Below, one piece after another: positions 26,632 to 37,023 of a stretch of DNA of 64,000 bases. Made by a program: the position numbers and the translations under genes. Numbering within the stretch: the stretch's first letter is position 1; each line of letters opens with the position of its first letter. The stretch comes from Sulfitobacter indolifex. GTDB lineage: Bacteria > Pseudomonadota > Alphaproteobacteria > Rhodobacterales > Rhodobacteraceae. Where the stretch lies: assembly GCF_022788655.1 (NCBI RefSeq), contig NZ_CP084951.1, forward strand, positions 1,426,001 through 1,490,000. The letters are read 5' to 3'. The notes beneath the pieces are model-generated. The model searched no databases, was not told the origin of the DNA, and saw only the letters and a program-made list of their open reading frames with translations.

Positions 26632-28220
26632 TGAACATTTGGCAAGACCTTCAAGAAAAACAACGCGGGACCGCAGATCGCAAAATTGCAACGCTGTTCG
26701 ATGCCCCTGACCGCGCCGAAGACTTCTCGTTGCGCACGCAGTTCATGCTGTTTGACTACGCCAAAACGAATATCGACGCTGAGGCCCGCGCAGCTTTGCT
26801 GCGTTTGGTGGACGAAGCAGAGGTGCCCCGCCGCCGCGATGCGATGTTTGCGGGTGCACCGATCAATGAGACTGAAGGCCGCGCTGTGCTGCATACGGCC
26901 CTGCGCAACCTTGATGGCGGGCCGATTGAGGTCGAAGGCGCGGATGTCATGCCTCCGGTGCGCGACACGCTGGCGCGGATGCGCAGCTTCGCTGATCAGA
27001 TCAGGGACAGCGCGATTACCGATGTGGTCAATATTGGCATTGGCGGGTCCGACCTTGGCCCTGCGATGGCGACGCGCGCCCTGACACCTTATCACGATGG
27101 GCCGCGCTGCCATTTCGTCTCGAATGTCGATGGCGCGCATATTGCGGATACGTTGCGCGGCTTGGATGCCAAGACGACTTTGGTGATCGTCGCCTCTAAG
27201 ACCTTCACCACCATTGAAACCATGACCAATGCGCGCACCGCGCGGGCGTGGATGCAAGATCATGGCGGCGATCCGGCCACGCAATTTGCAGCACTCAGCA
27301 CCGCCGAGGATAAGACCGCCGAGTTTGGGATTAACTCTGCGCAGGTTTTTGGATTTGAGGATTGGGTCGGCGGACGCTATTCCGTTTGGGGCCCGATTGG
27401 CCTTTCGCTGATGATCGCCATTGGCCCCAAGGCCTTCGACAGTTTCCTACGCGGCGCGCAGGAGATGGACCGCCACTTTTGTGCCGCCGATCCGGCTGAA
27501 AATATGCCGATGTTGCTAGCGCTTGTCGGAATTTGGCACAACCAGATCTGCGGCCATGCCACCCGCGCCGTGCTGCCCTATGATCAACGGCTTGAGATGC
27601 TGCCCGACTACCTGCAACAGCTTGAGATGGAATCGAACGGCAAGGGCGTGCAGATGGATGGCTCTGACAGTCCGCGCCATACCGGGCCGGTGGTTTGGGG
27701 GGCCGCGGGCACCAACGGTCAGCATGCATTCTATCAGTTGATCCACCAAGGCACCCGCGTGATCCCGTGTGAGTTTCTGGTTGCGGCCAAGGGGCATGAG
27801 CCCGACCTACGGCATCACCACGACTTGCTGATCGCTAACTGTCTTGCCCAGTCCGAAGCGTTGATGCGCGGGCGGTCTTTGGACGAGGCACGGGCGATCA
27901 TGCGCGACGCCGGGCTATCGGGCGATGAGCTTGAACGCCAAGCGCGCCACCGGGTTTTCCCCGGCAATCGCCCCTCAACCACGCTGGTCTATGAAACGCT
28001 GGATCCCTTTACTCTGGGCCAGATCATCGCACTGTATGAGCATCGCGTTTTCGTCGAAGGTATCATCCTTGGCATTAACTCTTTTGATCAATGGGGCGTG
28101 GAGCTGGGCAAGGAACTGGCCAAGTCGCTGCAGCCGTTGATCGAGGGGGAGGTCTCTGCCGAAGGCAAAGATGGCTCTACTGCAAGTCTGATCAGCTATA
28201 TTCATCAGCACCGCGACTAG
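26628..28220 (+). CDS. pgi: Glucose-6-phosphate isomerase
   Basis: Pgi interconverts glucose 6-phosphate and fructose 6-phosphate and so links the hexose pool to Zwf. The 530 residues carry [13 protein letters not shown], the first signature [14 protein letters not shown], and the region [20 protein letters not shown]; the C-terminal catalytic Lys-containing segment is [15 protein letters not shown]. Two Met codons in tandem open the gene, either of which could be used. Clustering with zwf and pgl suggests that glucose is mainly routed through 6-phosphogluconate, as is usual in roseobacters that rely on Entner-Doudoroff glycolysis. Confidence 0.96.
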   Translation: MMNIWQDLQEKQRGTADRKIATLFDAPDRAEDFSLRTQFMLFDYAKTNIDAEARAALLRLVDEAEVPRRRDAMFAGAPINETEGRAVLHTALRNLDGGPIEVEGADVMPPVRDTLARMRSFADQIRDSAITDVVNIGIGGSDLGPAMATRALTPYHDGPRCHFVSNVDGAHIADTLRGLDAKTTLVIVASKTFTTIETMTNARTARAWMQDHGGDPATQFAALSTAEDKTAEFGINSAQVFGFEDWVGGRYSVWGPIGLSLMIAIGPKAFDSFLRGAQEMDRHFCAADPAENMPMLLALVGIWHNQICGHATRAVLPYDQRLEMLPDYLQQLEMESNGKGVQMDGSDSPRHTGPVVWGAAGTNGQHAFYQLIHQGTRVIPCEFLVAAKGHEPDLRHHHDLLIANCLAQSEALMRGRSLDEARAIMRDAGLSGDELERQARHRVFPGNRPSTTLVYETLDPFTLGQIIALYEHRVFVEGIILGINSFDQWGVELGKELAKSLQPLIEGEVSAEGKDGSTASLISYIHQHRD

Positions 28221-28245
28221 GTTTTGCAATCGAAGGTTGGCCACT

Positions 28246-28278
28246 AGGCTGCGTGGGCGAAGTCCGGCCGCGCAGCCT
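28246..28278 (+). terminator. Possible terminator after pgi
   Basis: AGGCTGCG pairs perfectly with CGCAGCCT over a 17-base loop, 26 bases after the pgi stop, and is followed only by TTGCCC. It could end the zwf-pgl-pgi transcript, but the missing T-run makes this weak. Confidence 0.35.
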
Positions 28279-28381
28279 TTGCCCATGTCCATCAGCGCCG
28301 ATCCTCACTTGTCCGTGGGGAAGGCTTGCAACTGCTGCGCCCATTGGACAGTCTGAAGATAAATAATTGGAGGATCCCATT

Positions 28382-30010
28382 ATGCTTGGCCAGATGATGA
28401 CGCAGCCGCTGCTGATCTCGAGCCTGATTGCCCATGCCGAACGCTATCATCCTGAAGGCGAGATCATCTCGGTTTCGACCACGGGCGGGGTAGAGGAAAC
28501 CAGCTGGGGAGACGTGGCCAAAAACGCCCGGCGCTTGGGGTCGGCACTGACGGGTCTGGGGCTGTCACCTCAGGCGCGCTGCGGGACGATCGCGTGGAAT
28601 AATCGGCGGCATTTGGAAATCTACTTCGGCACGTCTGGCGCGGGGTTTATCTGCCATACGATCAACCCAAGGCTCTTTCCCGATCAACTGGTCTATATCC
28701 TCAATCACGCTGCTGATGAGGTGCTGTTCATCGACAAGACCTTTGTGCCGCTGGTCGCAGCGATCCGCGATAAGCTTGAGCACCTTAAGCACCTCGTGCT
28801 GATGTCTGGCCCCGACACAGAAGCCGCTGAGGCGCTGCCGGGGCTGTTGTTTTATGATGAATTGGTCGCGTCAGGTGACGCGGGTTTCGCCTGGCCGGAT
28901 CTGGATGAGAACACGGCATCGAGCCTGTGCTACACCTCGGGCACAACGGGCAACCCCAAGGGTGTGCTCTATTCCCACCGCTCGACTGTGCTGCACTCTT
29001 TCGGCATCAACATGGCCGACAGTATTGCCATTTCCGCGCGGGATATTGTGATGGCCGTGGTGCCGATGTTCCACGTCAATGCTTGGGGGTCGCCCTATGC
29101 CAGCGCCATGACCGGCGCGCGGATGGTGCTGCCGGGGCCGAACCTTGATGGCGCGTCGCTGGTAGGGCTGATCGACAAGTACAAAGTGTCCCTCGCGCTT
29201 GGTGTGCCAACGATCTGGCAAGGGCTATTGGCGGCGGCCAAAAAGTCGGGCAGCGAACTGACGAGCCTGGAACGCAGCGTCGTGGGTGGCTCGGCCTGTC
29301 CGCCGTCGATGATCAAAACCTTCCGCGAAGATTTCGGGGTTGAAACGGTCCACGCCTGGGGCATGACCGAAATGTCGCCTGTCGGCACTGTGAACAAACC
29401 GCTGGCAAAACATGGCGATCTGCCCGAGGCGCAGCAACACAAACTGCGTGAGAACCAAGGCCGTCCGGTCTTTGGCGTAGAGCTTGAGGTCTGGGACGAT
29501 GAGGGCAACCCGTTGCCGCAGGACGGGAAAACCCAAGGTGCGCTGGTCACACGCGGGCATTGGATTTTGGACGCCTATTACCAATCTGATCGCGCCAGCA
29601 CACTGCGCGATGGTTGGTTCGATACCGGTGATATCGCGACGATGGACAAGGACGGATACGTCACCATCTGCGACCGGGCGAAGGACATCATCAAGTCTGG
29701 TGGCGAGTGGATCAGCTCTGTTGAGCTGGAGAATATCGCGATTGCCCATCCGGATTTGGCCGATGCCGCCGTCATCGGCGCGACCCATCCCAAATGGGAC
29801 GAGCGCCCGGTTTTGATCGCAATCAAAGCCGAAGGGGCAGACCCGTCCGAGGCCGACATACTCAAAGTATTCGAAGATCAGGTCGCAAAATGGCAGGTGC
29901 CCGACCGGGTGATCTTTGCAGAGGCGCTGCCACGCAATGCGACGGGTAAAGTCCTTAAGCGCGATCTTCGGGATCAATTTGGCGATGTGCTACTGCAAGA
30001 CGAAAGCTGA
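28382..30010 (+). CDS. Acyl-CoA ligase, DmdB-like (3-methylmercaptopropionyl-CoA ligase or medium/long-chain acyl-CoA synthetase)
   Basis: This cytoplasmic AMP-forming ligase activates a carboxylic acid to its CoA thioester. The P-loop YTSGTTGNPKGVLYSHRS, AWGMTEMSPVG, the hinge region GWFDTGDIATMDKDGYVTI and the catalytic Lys in RNATGKVLKRDLR are all present, and 542 residues is normal. The N-terminus (MLGQMMTQPLLISSLIAHA) closely resembles, from memory, the marine DmdB ligases of the DMSP demethylation pathway, but fatty-acid ligases of the same clade start similarly. No dmdA, dmdC or dmdD is visible. GGAGGA lies seven bases before the ATG. A strong terminator follows, so the gene is a single unit. 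Confidence 0.88.
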   Translation: MLGQMMTQPLLISSLIAHAERYHPEGEIISVSTTGGVEETSWGDVAKNARRLGSALTGLGLSPQARCGTIAWNNRRHLEIYFGTSGAGFICHTINPRLFPDQLVYILNHAADEVLFIDKTFVPLVAAIRDKLEHLKHLVLMSGPDTEAAEALPGLLFYDELVASGDAGFAWPDLDENTASSLCYTSGTTGNPKGVLYSHRSTVLHSFGINMADSIAISARDIVMAVVPMFHVNAWGSPYASAMTGARMVLPGPNLDGASLVGLIDKYKVSLALGVPTIWQGLLAAAKKSGSELTSLERSVVGGSACPPSMIKTFREDFGVETVHAWGMTEMSPVGTVNKPLAKHGDLPEAQQHKLRENQGRPVFGVELEVWDDEGNPLPQDGKTQGALVTRGHWILDAYYQSDRASTLRDGWFDTGDIATMDKDGYVTICDRAKDIIKSGGEWISSVELENIAIAHPDLADAAVIGATHPKWDERPVLIAIKAEGADPSEADILKVFEDQVAKWQVPDRVIFAEALPRNATGKVLKRDLRDQFGDVLLQDES

Positions 30011-30019
30011 GGCAGAGCG

Positions 30020-30049
30020 GCCCCGGTCTTCGGACCGGGGCTTTTTTTT
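30020..30049 (+). terminator. Rho-independent terminator of the DmdB-like gene
   Basis: GCCCCGGTC pairs with GACCGGGGC across a stable TTCG tetraloop, followed by eight T residues. Confidence 0.95.
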
Positions 30050-30061
30050 CTAGGCTGTCGC

Positions 30062-32113
30062 TTATGCTGAACGGCGCAGCTCGCTGTTCGCCAGAGGCCG
30101 CGGCAGGGTGAGCCGGAAAGTGCTGCCGACATCGACTTCGCTCTCAAGCGAAAGCCCGCCACCGTGCAGCGTCGCCAGTTGTTCGGCAATCGCCAATCCC
30201 AAACCCAGACCGCCATTCTCTCGTGACATGGATCCGTCAACCTGCTGGAAACGCAAGAAAACCCGTTTGATGTTTTCCTCAGAAATGCCGCAGCCTGTGT
30301 CGGTCACGCAAAAGGTGATCTCTTCGGCGGCTTGATGCATCTTGAGATGAATGTTGCCGCTGCGGGTGAACTTGATCGCATTTGAAATCAGGTTGTAGAG
30401 GATCTGCCGCAGGCGCACCGGTTCGGCGTTGGCTGTCGCGGTGCCGTTGTCCTCATAGGTGAGGGTCAGCCCCTTTGCCTCGGCATCGGGACGCAGATCA
30501 TCGGCAACGGATCGGGCAATTTCGCTGGCCTCGATCTCTTGCAGGTCCAATTCCATCTTGCCACGCGCAACCTTGGTCCAGTCGAGCAGGTCTTCGACGA
30601 GACGCAGCATATGCTTTGACGATCCCGCAATGCCGCCCGCCTGATCAGAGACGAAATCCTGAAATTCATTAACGCTTGAACGAATGTCTGGCGTGGCATT
30701 CGGGCTGTTGGTCAGGGCGGTCTGCATGCGCCGCGCCTGCGGCAGTTTTTCTGAATGCTGGAGAAAGGATGCCCGGCCTGAAATAACCGTAAGCGGTGTG
30801 CGTAGCTCGTGGCTGACGTTATTGAGGAACTCGGTCTTTTCCCGATCTGCCGCTTTGGCCGCATCCAGCGCGCGTTTTTCGGTGGTCACATCGGTCCAAA
30901 TGCCCACGGTATACCCATGCGGCGTGCGCGATTCAGTCACCTTGAGCCAGAAGTTGTCGGAAACCTCTAGGTTGAAGGTGCCCGTCGGGTTGCGGAACCG
31001 CGCGAGACGCTTGGCGATCCATTTCTCACGTTCCTCAACATCTTTAGGATGCTGATGGCGCGCGACCCAATGGCGCAACAGTTCTTCAATGGTCTTACCG
31101 GGCACAAGAAGATCGGCAATCTCGGGATGGTACTCAAGAAATTTGCTGTTCACAGTGACCAGCCGTTCCTTTTCATCAAAGGCGATAAATCCTTCCTGGA
31201 TCGAGCCGATGCCCTCAGCCAAAAGCGCGTGCGCCTCCTGCTTTTTCAGCGTCACGCGGCGGAACGCCCAAAGGCCTGCCATCAGCGCGATGGTGGCAAC
31301 CAGCGCGAAGGCGACGAGGTAAGGGCTTTGCGGGGCATAGGGGGGCAGGCCGTTGACCGGGCTGGCCGTGGCTTCCCATGTCTTGCCCAATAGTTCAAAC
31401 CGCGTGCGGACCGGCGAGCCGGGGTCTGTCGCTTCGGGCTCAATCTCAGGGGGCAATATGCCGGTTGGAAAGGCTTGAAGGCTGTAGATGTAGTCAGCAG
31501 CCTGATGCGGGTTTTGATGCGGTTCAAACAGCCGGTCAGGCTGAAACACGATCGACATTACCCCCCAAAAGCGCGGCGCGCCAAGGCCGATAGGGCGTTC
31601 AAACACCGGATAGTGCATGATGTAGCCCTTACCCCCTTGCACTAGATCAAGCGGGCCTTCGATGGTTGGGCTTTGGCGTCGATAGGCATTGGCGACACCC
31701 GACAACTGGGCTGGAATATTCTTGTATTCCAGCCCAATAATTTCGCCACTCGGGGCTTTGGGATAGCTTTGCGTGATCTTCAAATCCGGCGCGAGGGCAA
31801 AGGCTTGAATGCCGGGGTTACGCCCGCGTAACTCTTTCACCAACAATTCGATTTTTTTGTCTTTGAATGCCTCGCCGGACAGCAAGATATTCTCGATGTT
31901 CTTGGTAACTAATATGGTTTCTTGGAACTGATGTTGCACCTGATTGCTGACTTCATGCAGCGCTTGCCGCGCATCCTGACGGATGCTGGCGATATGATGC
32001 TCGTAATCCAGTTTGACGATCGAATAACTGATGCCGGCCACGCAGCACAGCACGATGAAATTGACGATAATAAACGCCTTGGATGTCGCGTAGTCCCGAA
32101 ACGTGTTTGCCAC
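30062..32113 (-). CDS. Membrane sensor histidine kinase with CHASE and PAS domains
   Basis: This 683-residue two-component sensor has a first transmembrane helix near residues 14-34 and a periplasmic CHASE-type domain to about residue 275. That domain contains LRGRNPGIQAFALAPDL and the YIMHYPVF stretch. A second helix (YLVAFALVATIALMAGLWAF) follows, then a PAS-like domain, a HisKA domain with the phospho-accepting His in SHELRTPLTVISG near residue 435, and a full ATPase domain (NLISNAIKFT, DTGCGISEE, GLGLGLAIAEQL). No receiver domain is attached and no response regulator gene is next to it, so its partner is elsewhere. CHASE domains bind small extracellular ligands, but which one is not evident. 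Confidence 0.9.
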   Translation of the reverse strand: MANTFRDYATSKAFIIVNFIVLCCVAGISYSIVKLDYEHHIASIRQDARQALHEVSNQVQHQFQETILVTKNIENILLSGEAFKDKKIELLVKELRGRNPGIQAFALAPDLKITQSYPKAPSGEIIGLEYKNIPAQLSGVANAYRRQSPTIEGPLDLVQGGKGYIMHYPVFERPIGLGAPRFWGVMSIVFQPDRLFEPHQNPHQAADYIYSLQAFPTGILPPEIEPEATDPGSPVRTRFELLGKTWEATASPVNGLPPYAPQSPYLVAFALVATIALMAGLWAFRRVTLKKQEAHALLAEGIGSIQEGFIAFDEKERLVTVNSKFLEYHPEIADLLVPGKTIEELLRHWVARHQHPKDVEEREKWIAKRLARFRNPTGTFNLEVSDNFWLKVTESRTPHGYTVGIWTDVTTEKRALDAAKAADREKTEFLNNVSHELRTPLTVISGRASFLQHSEKLPQARRMQTALTNSPNATPDIRSSVNEFQDFVSDQAGGIAGSSKHMLRLVEDLLDWTKVARGKMELDLQEIEASEIARSVADDLRPDAEAKGLTLTYEDNGTATANAEPVRLRQILYNLISNAIKFTRSGNIHLKMHQAAEEITFCVTDTGCGISEENIKRVFLRFQQVDGSMSRENGGLGLGLAIAEQLATLHGGGLSLESEVDVGSTFRLTLPRPLANSELRRSA

Positions 32114-32260
32114 GCTTTTATCCTTTGCCTCCGGGCGCCTCTGACATCGTTGGGCCAGCTGCGCGTAAGTTACTTCCCTGTTGGGCGCTACCTTTCTAGG
32201 GAATCATGGCAAAATTCGGACATCAGTAGACTTTTCATACGGATGACCTAAGGGAAGCCA

Positions 32261-32280
32261 TCGGACCTTGCGAGGTCCGA
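32261..32280 (-). other. Perfect hairpin downstream of tRNA-Gly
   Basis: TCGGACCT and AGGTCCGA form an 8-bp stem with a four-base loop, 32 bases beyond the 3' end of the leftward tRNA. It may end or process the tRNA transcript; no T-run follows. The rest of the 199-base gap to the kinase gene shows nothing else. Confidence 0.4.
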
Positions 32281-32312
32281 CCCGTCGCCAGTGCTGGGGC
32301 TGTAAATCGGCG

Positions 32313-32386
32313 TGGAGCGGGTAACGAGAATCGAACTCGTAACTAAAGCTTGGGAAGCTGCCGTGATACCTTTTCACCATACCCGC
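32313..32386 (-). tRNA. tRNA-Gly (anticodon CCC)
   Basis: The 74-base cloverleaf reads, on the minus strand, acceptor GCGGGTA/TACCCGC, D stem GTGA/TCAC, anticodon loop TTCCCAA, T arm ACGAG-TTCGATT-CTCGT, discriminator T and an encoded CCA. The loop places CCC at positions 34-36. The anticodon stem GCAGC/GCTTT has only three standard pairs, one G-T wobble and one C-T mismatch, which is weaker than usual for this tRNA. Confidence 0.93.
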
Positions 32387-32427
32387 GCGCTGAAGGTCAG
32401 ATAATCGGCGCGCCGGGGAAGGTCAAG

Positions 32428-33273
32428 TCAGGGTTTGATTGCGGTGACGAAATTGATCTCGGCAGGCAAGTGAAAAGGGCCGTTTTCAGCAAAGGGGCGC
32501 AGGGCGTCGGCAATTGTTTGACGCAGCTCGTCCACCTGTTTTGCACTCGGTTCGAAATGGGTGACTGCCCCGCCAGCGGGGCCGATGTCGCACATTTGTT
32601 GAGCCAGATCGTCGACCGACCCTGCGGGCGTGAGGTCAATCTTGGCCACCTCGCATCTCACTTCGGTCAAGCCCGCCTGCGTGAGGATCGCTTGGATTCG
32701 CTCAGGATCGCGAAGCGCGAAGGGGCCGGGTGCATCGGGATCGCTTTTGGGCATCGCGCCGAGGGTCGCGCGGGCGGCACGGGCGGGCAGGGTGAAGAAG
32801 GGATTTTCAGGGATCTGCCCCCAAGCGGCAAAGCTCATCCGTGCGCCAGGCGTAAGCTGCGCGGCCATGCGCCTAAAGCTTAAGACAGGGTCGGCAAAGA
32901 ACATCACCCCAAAGCGCGAGATCAGGCGGTCATAGGGCGGATCAAGTTGAAGCGCCGTCGCGTCGCCATGGTGAAAGGCGATTTGGGGCAGGGCGGCGCT
33001 GCGTTTCCGCGCAAGGTTGAGAAGAGGTTCAGAGACATCAACACCCAGCACCGCGCCTGCGGTGCCCACTGCCTCGGCTGCCGCGAGACAAGCTGCACCT
33101 GCGCCGCAGCCGATATCCAGCACGCGTAGTCCTGAGTTCAGTTCCGCCCGTGCCAGTACGCCGTCGAGCACGGGTTTCATAAGGGTGTCCAACTCTGCCT
33201 GCCGTGCAACCCATTTGTGCCCGGCTTTACTGCTCCAGAATTCGATCTGATCGCTGTTGTTATGATCGCTCAT
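32428..33273 (-). CDS. Class I SAM-dependent methyltransferase
   Basis: This 281-residue methyltransferase has a Rossmann fold of the UbiE/type-11 kind. The AdoMet-binding motif I is VLDIGCGAGAACLAAAEAVG, followed by acidic VLGVDVSEPLL (motif II) and ISRFGVMFFADP (motif IV region). The substrate is unknown. Its start overlaps the stop of the RamA-like activator gene by one base (TAATG), so the two are co-translated. That pairing hints at a link with methyl-group metabolism, but the enzyme could equally act on a quinone, lipid or small molecule. Confidence 0.85.
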   Translation of the reverse strand: MSDHNNSDQIEFWSSKAGHKWVARQAELDTLMKPVLDGVLARAELNSGLRVLDIGCGAGAACLAAAEAVGTAGAVLGVDVSEPLLNLARKRSAALPQIAFHHGDATALQLDPPYDRLISRFGVMFFADPVLSFRRMAAQLTPGARMSFAAWGQIPENPFFTLPARAARATLGAMPKSDPDAPGPFALRDPERIQAILTQAGLTEVRCEVAKIDLTPAGSVDDLAQQMCDIGPAGGAVTHFEPSAKQVDELRQTIADALRPFAENGPFHLPAEINFVTAIKP

Positions 33274-35333
33274 TACGTCGTCTTTCTTCTGCGACGGCGT
33301 CCGCCACGCGCGCCCTCTGCACCGCCTGCGCCACCGCCGCCGGTGTTGAAAGTAACGTTCGGCAGGGCAACGAGGCTGTTGAGGATGGGGAAGGGTTCCA
33401 CCGCGTTGGGAATGGCAGAGGCGTTCACGAAATGCTCCTGAAAACGCGGCTCTACGGCGGTTTCGATCTTGTGGATCGCGCGCACGGTCGCCTCAATCTC
33501 GGCGCGTGCGTCGGTGTTCAGCAGCGCGATCCGGGCGCCTGTGCCTGCGGCGTTGCCAGCACTGGTCACTTTGTCGAGTGGCGCATCTGGAATCATGCCG
33601 AGCACCATCGCGTGACGCGGGCTGATATGTGCGCCAAAAGCCCCCGCAAGCACAACGCGGTCCACCTTGTCGACGCCGAATTTGTCCATCAGCAAACGCG
33701 CCCCGGAATAAAGCGCTGCCTTGGCCATCTGGATTTCACGAATGTCGCGGTTGGTGACGGTGATTTTGGGGCCGCCTTTGTCGGTGCCGTCATAAACCAG
33801 ATAACTGTTGGTGCGCCCATCGGCAAAAACTGACGGAGAGCCGGTCTGCTCTGCGCTGCCGATCAGGCCCGGGGCGTCGACAATGCCGTGGATGCGCATC
33901 TCTGCGACCATTTCGATGATCCCCGAGCCGCAGATGCCGGTAACGCCGGTGCTTGCGACGGCCTCTGCAAAGCCCTCGTCATCAGACCAGATATCGGACC
34001 CGATCACTTTGAACCGTGCCACTTTGGTTTCGGGGTCAATCTCGACACGCTCAATCGCGCCGGGGGCCGCGCGTTGGCCGCTGCTGATCTGCGCGCCTTC
34101 AAAGGCGGGGCCGGTGGGCGAGGAACATGCCAGCACCTTTTCCTTGTTCCCAAGCAGGATTTCCGCATTGGTGCCCACATCAACCACCAGCATCAGATCG
34201 TCGGACTTCTCGGGCGCTTCGGAAAGGGCAACGGCGGCGGCATCCGCCCCCACGTGGCCTGCGATACAGGGCAGCAGGTAGACCCGCGCAGAGGGGTGGA
34301 TTTTCAGATCCAGGTCCTCAGCCCGCAGTCGTAGCGCGCCAGAAGTCGCAAGCGCGAACGGCGCTTGGCCAAGTTCAAAGGGATCAATGCCAAGCAGCAG
34401 GTGGTGCATCACCGGGTTGCAGACAAAGACCGCATCGACGATCAGGCTCTGCTCGACCGCCCCTTCTTCGGCAATCTGGGTAAAAAGCGCGTTCATCCCG
34501 TCGCGCACCGCGCGGGTCATTTCTTGCGCGCCCTCGGGGTTCATCATCGAATAGCTGACCCTGCTCATCAGGTCTTCGCCAAAGCGAATTTGCGGGTTCA
34601 TCACACCAGAGGAGGCCACGACCTTGCCCGTTTGCAGATCGCACAGATGCGCCGCGATGGTGGTGGAGCCGAGATCAACCGCCAGCCCATAGACGGTGCC
34701 GTCGTAATACCCCGGCCAGATGTTCATGATCCGCGGCGGGTTCTCCTGATCGCCTAAATGCACGGCGACGGTTACCTTCCACGCGCCTTTGCGCAGAACA
34801 GGCTGCATCATCTGCAAGATGTGCAGATCGGCAGTCACCTTCTTCAATTCCCATTGCTCAGCGAGCGCGGTGCGCAGGCGTTCCAGATCGCCCGAAGGCT
34901 CATGCATGTCGGGTTCTGTCACCTCAACATAGAACAGCTTCACCGAAGGGTTCAGGACGATGTCCCGCGCCTCAGCGCGTTTGCGCACGACCTGTTTGTG
35001 GACTTGGCTTTCTGGGGGAACGTCTATCACCACGTCGCCCTGCACCGTGGCCTGACAGCCCAGACGGCGGCCTTCCTTCAGGCCGCGTTTCTCGTCGTAC
35101 CGCTCCTCAACCGCGTTCCATTCGCTTAAAGCATCAGGTGCTACGGTGACGCCATGTTTCGAAAACTGGCCATATCCCGGCGAGACCTGACATTTCGAGC
35201 AGATACCGCGCCCGCCACAGACTGAATCCAGATCAACCCCCAACTGCCGTGCGGCGGTCAGCACCGGTGTGCCTTTGGGGAAGCGCCCTCTCTTGCCAGA
35301 GGGGGTGAAAATCACGAGGGGATCGCTGCTCAT
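33273..35333 (-). CDS. RamA-like corrinoid activator: 2Fe-2S ferredoxin plus ASKHA ATPase domain (DUF4445)
   Basis: This 686-residue protein resembles RACo/RamA-type reductive activators, which use ATP and an iron-sulfur centre to return inactive Co(II) corrinoid to active Co(I). An N-terminal ferredoxin domain has Cys39, Cys45 and Cys48 in VCGGRGICSKC and Cys93 in GRRLGCQ. The ASKHA ATPase part shows AVDLGSTTIAAHLCDL, VVDVGTNAEILLG and VLAGAFGAHISPR. The last 23 residues are a Gly/Arg tail ending in five Arg and KTT. I recall that in Rhodobacterales such a protein supports a split cobalamin methionine synthase; the folate-binding component is probably the gene at 61421-62500. A methyltransferase gene follows with a one-base overlap, and guaB is divergent. 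Confidence 0.88.
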   Translation of the reverse strand: MSSDPLVIFTPSGKRGRFPKGTPVLTAARQLGVDLDSVCGGRGICSKCQVSPGYGQFSKHGVTVAPDALSEWNAVEERYDEKRGLKEGRRLGCQATVQGDVVIDVPPESQVHKQVVRKRAEARDIVLNPSVKLFYVEVTEPDMHEPSGDLERLRTALAEQWELKKVTADLHILQMMQPVLRKGAWKVTVAVHLGDQENPPRIMNIWPGYYDGTVYGLAVDLGSTTIAAHLCDLQTGKVVASSGVMNPQIRFGEDLMSRVSYSMMNPEGAQEMTRAVRDGMNALFTQIAEEGAVEQSLIVDAVFVCNPVMHHLLLGIDPFELGQAPFALATSGALRLRAEDLDLKIHPSARVYLLPCIAGHVGADAAAVALSEAPEKSDDLMLVVDVGTNAEILLGNKEKVLACSSPTGPAFEGAQISSGQRAAPGAIERVEIDPETKVARFKVIGSDIWSDDEGFAEAVASTGVTGICGSGIIEMVAEMRIHGIVDAPGLIGSAEQTGSPSVFADGRTNSYLVYDGTDKGGPKITVTNRDIREIQMAKAALYSGARLLMDKFGVDKVDRVVLAGAFGAHISPRHAMVLGMIPDAPLDKVTSAGNAAGTGARIALLNTDARAEIEATVRAIHKIETAVEPRFQEHFVNASAIPNAVEPFPILNSLVALPNVTFNTGGGGAGGAEGARGGRRRRRKTT

Positions 35334-35523
35334 CGGGGCCGTCCTTTACTGCTTTGCGCCACCATAGCGTTCCGCGCGGCAGGGGAAAGCCGCTGCGCGG
35401 CAATTAGTGCTCCGCCCACGTCATTCCTGCATTGCGGCTTACGCTGGGGAATAGGTCTTTCCAATCCGGGCCATCCGTGAAATAGGAAACCGCCAAATGA
35501 ACCCATCCAGACCGAGGTGTTAA

Positions 35524-36972
<1,449 letters not shown>

Positions 36973-37023
36973 GGAAAAAAAAGCAACGGCCTAAGGGTCG
37001 TTCTTAATACAAAGGAAGACGGC

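Noticed and set aside
32313..32386. Reading the tRNA-Gly anticodon as UCC
   Set aside because: Shifting the loop by one base breaks the closing base pair of the anticodon stem; the CCC reading keeps the canonical U33 and three stem pairs.
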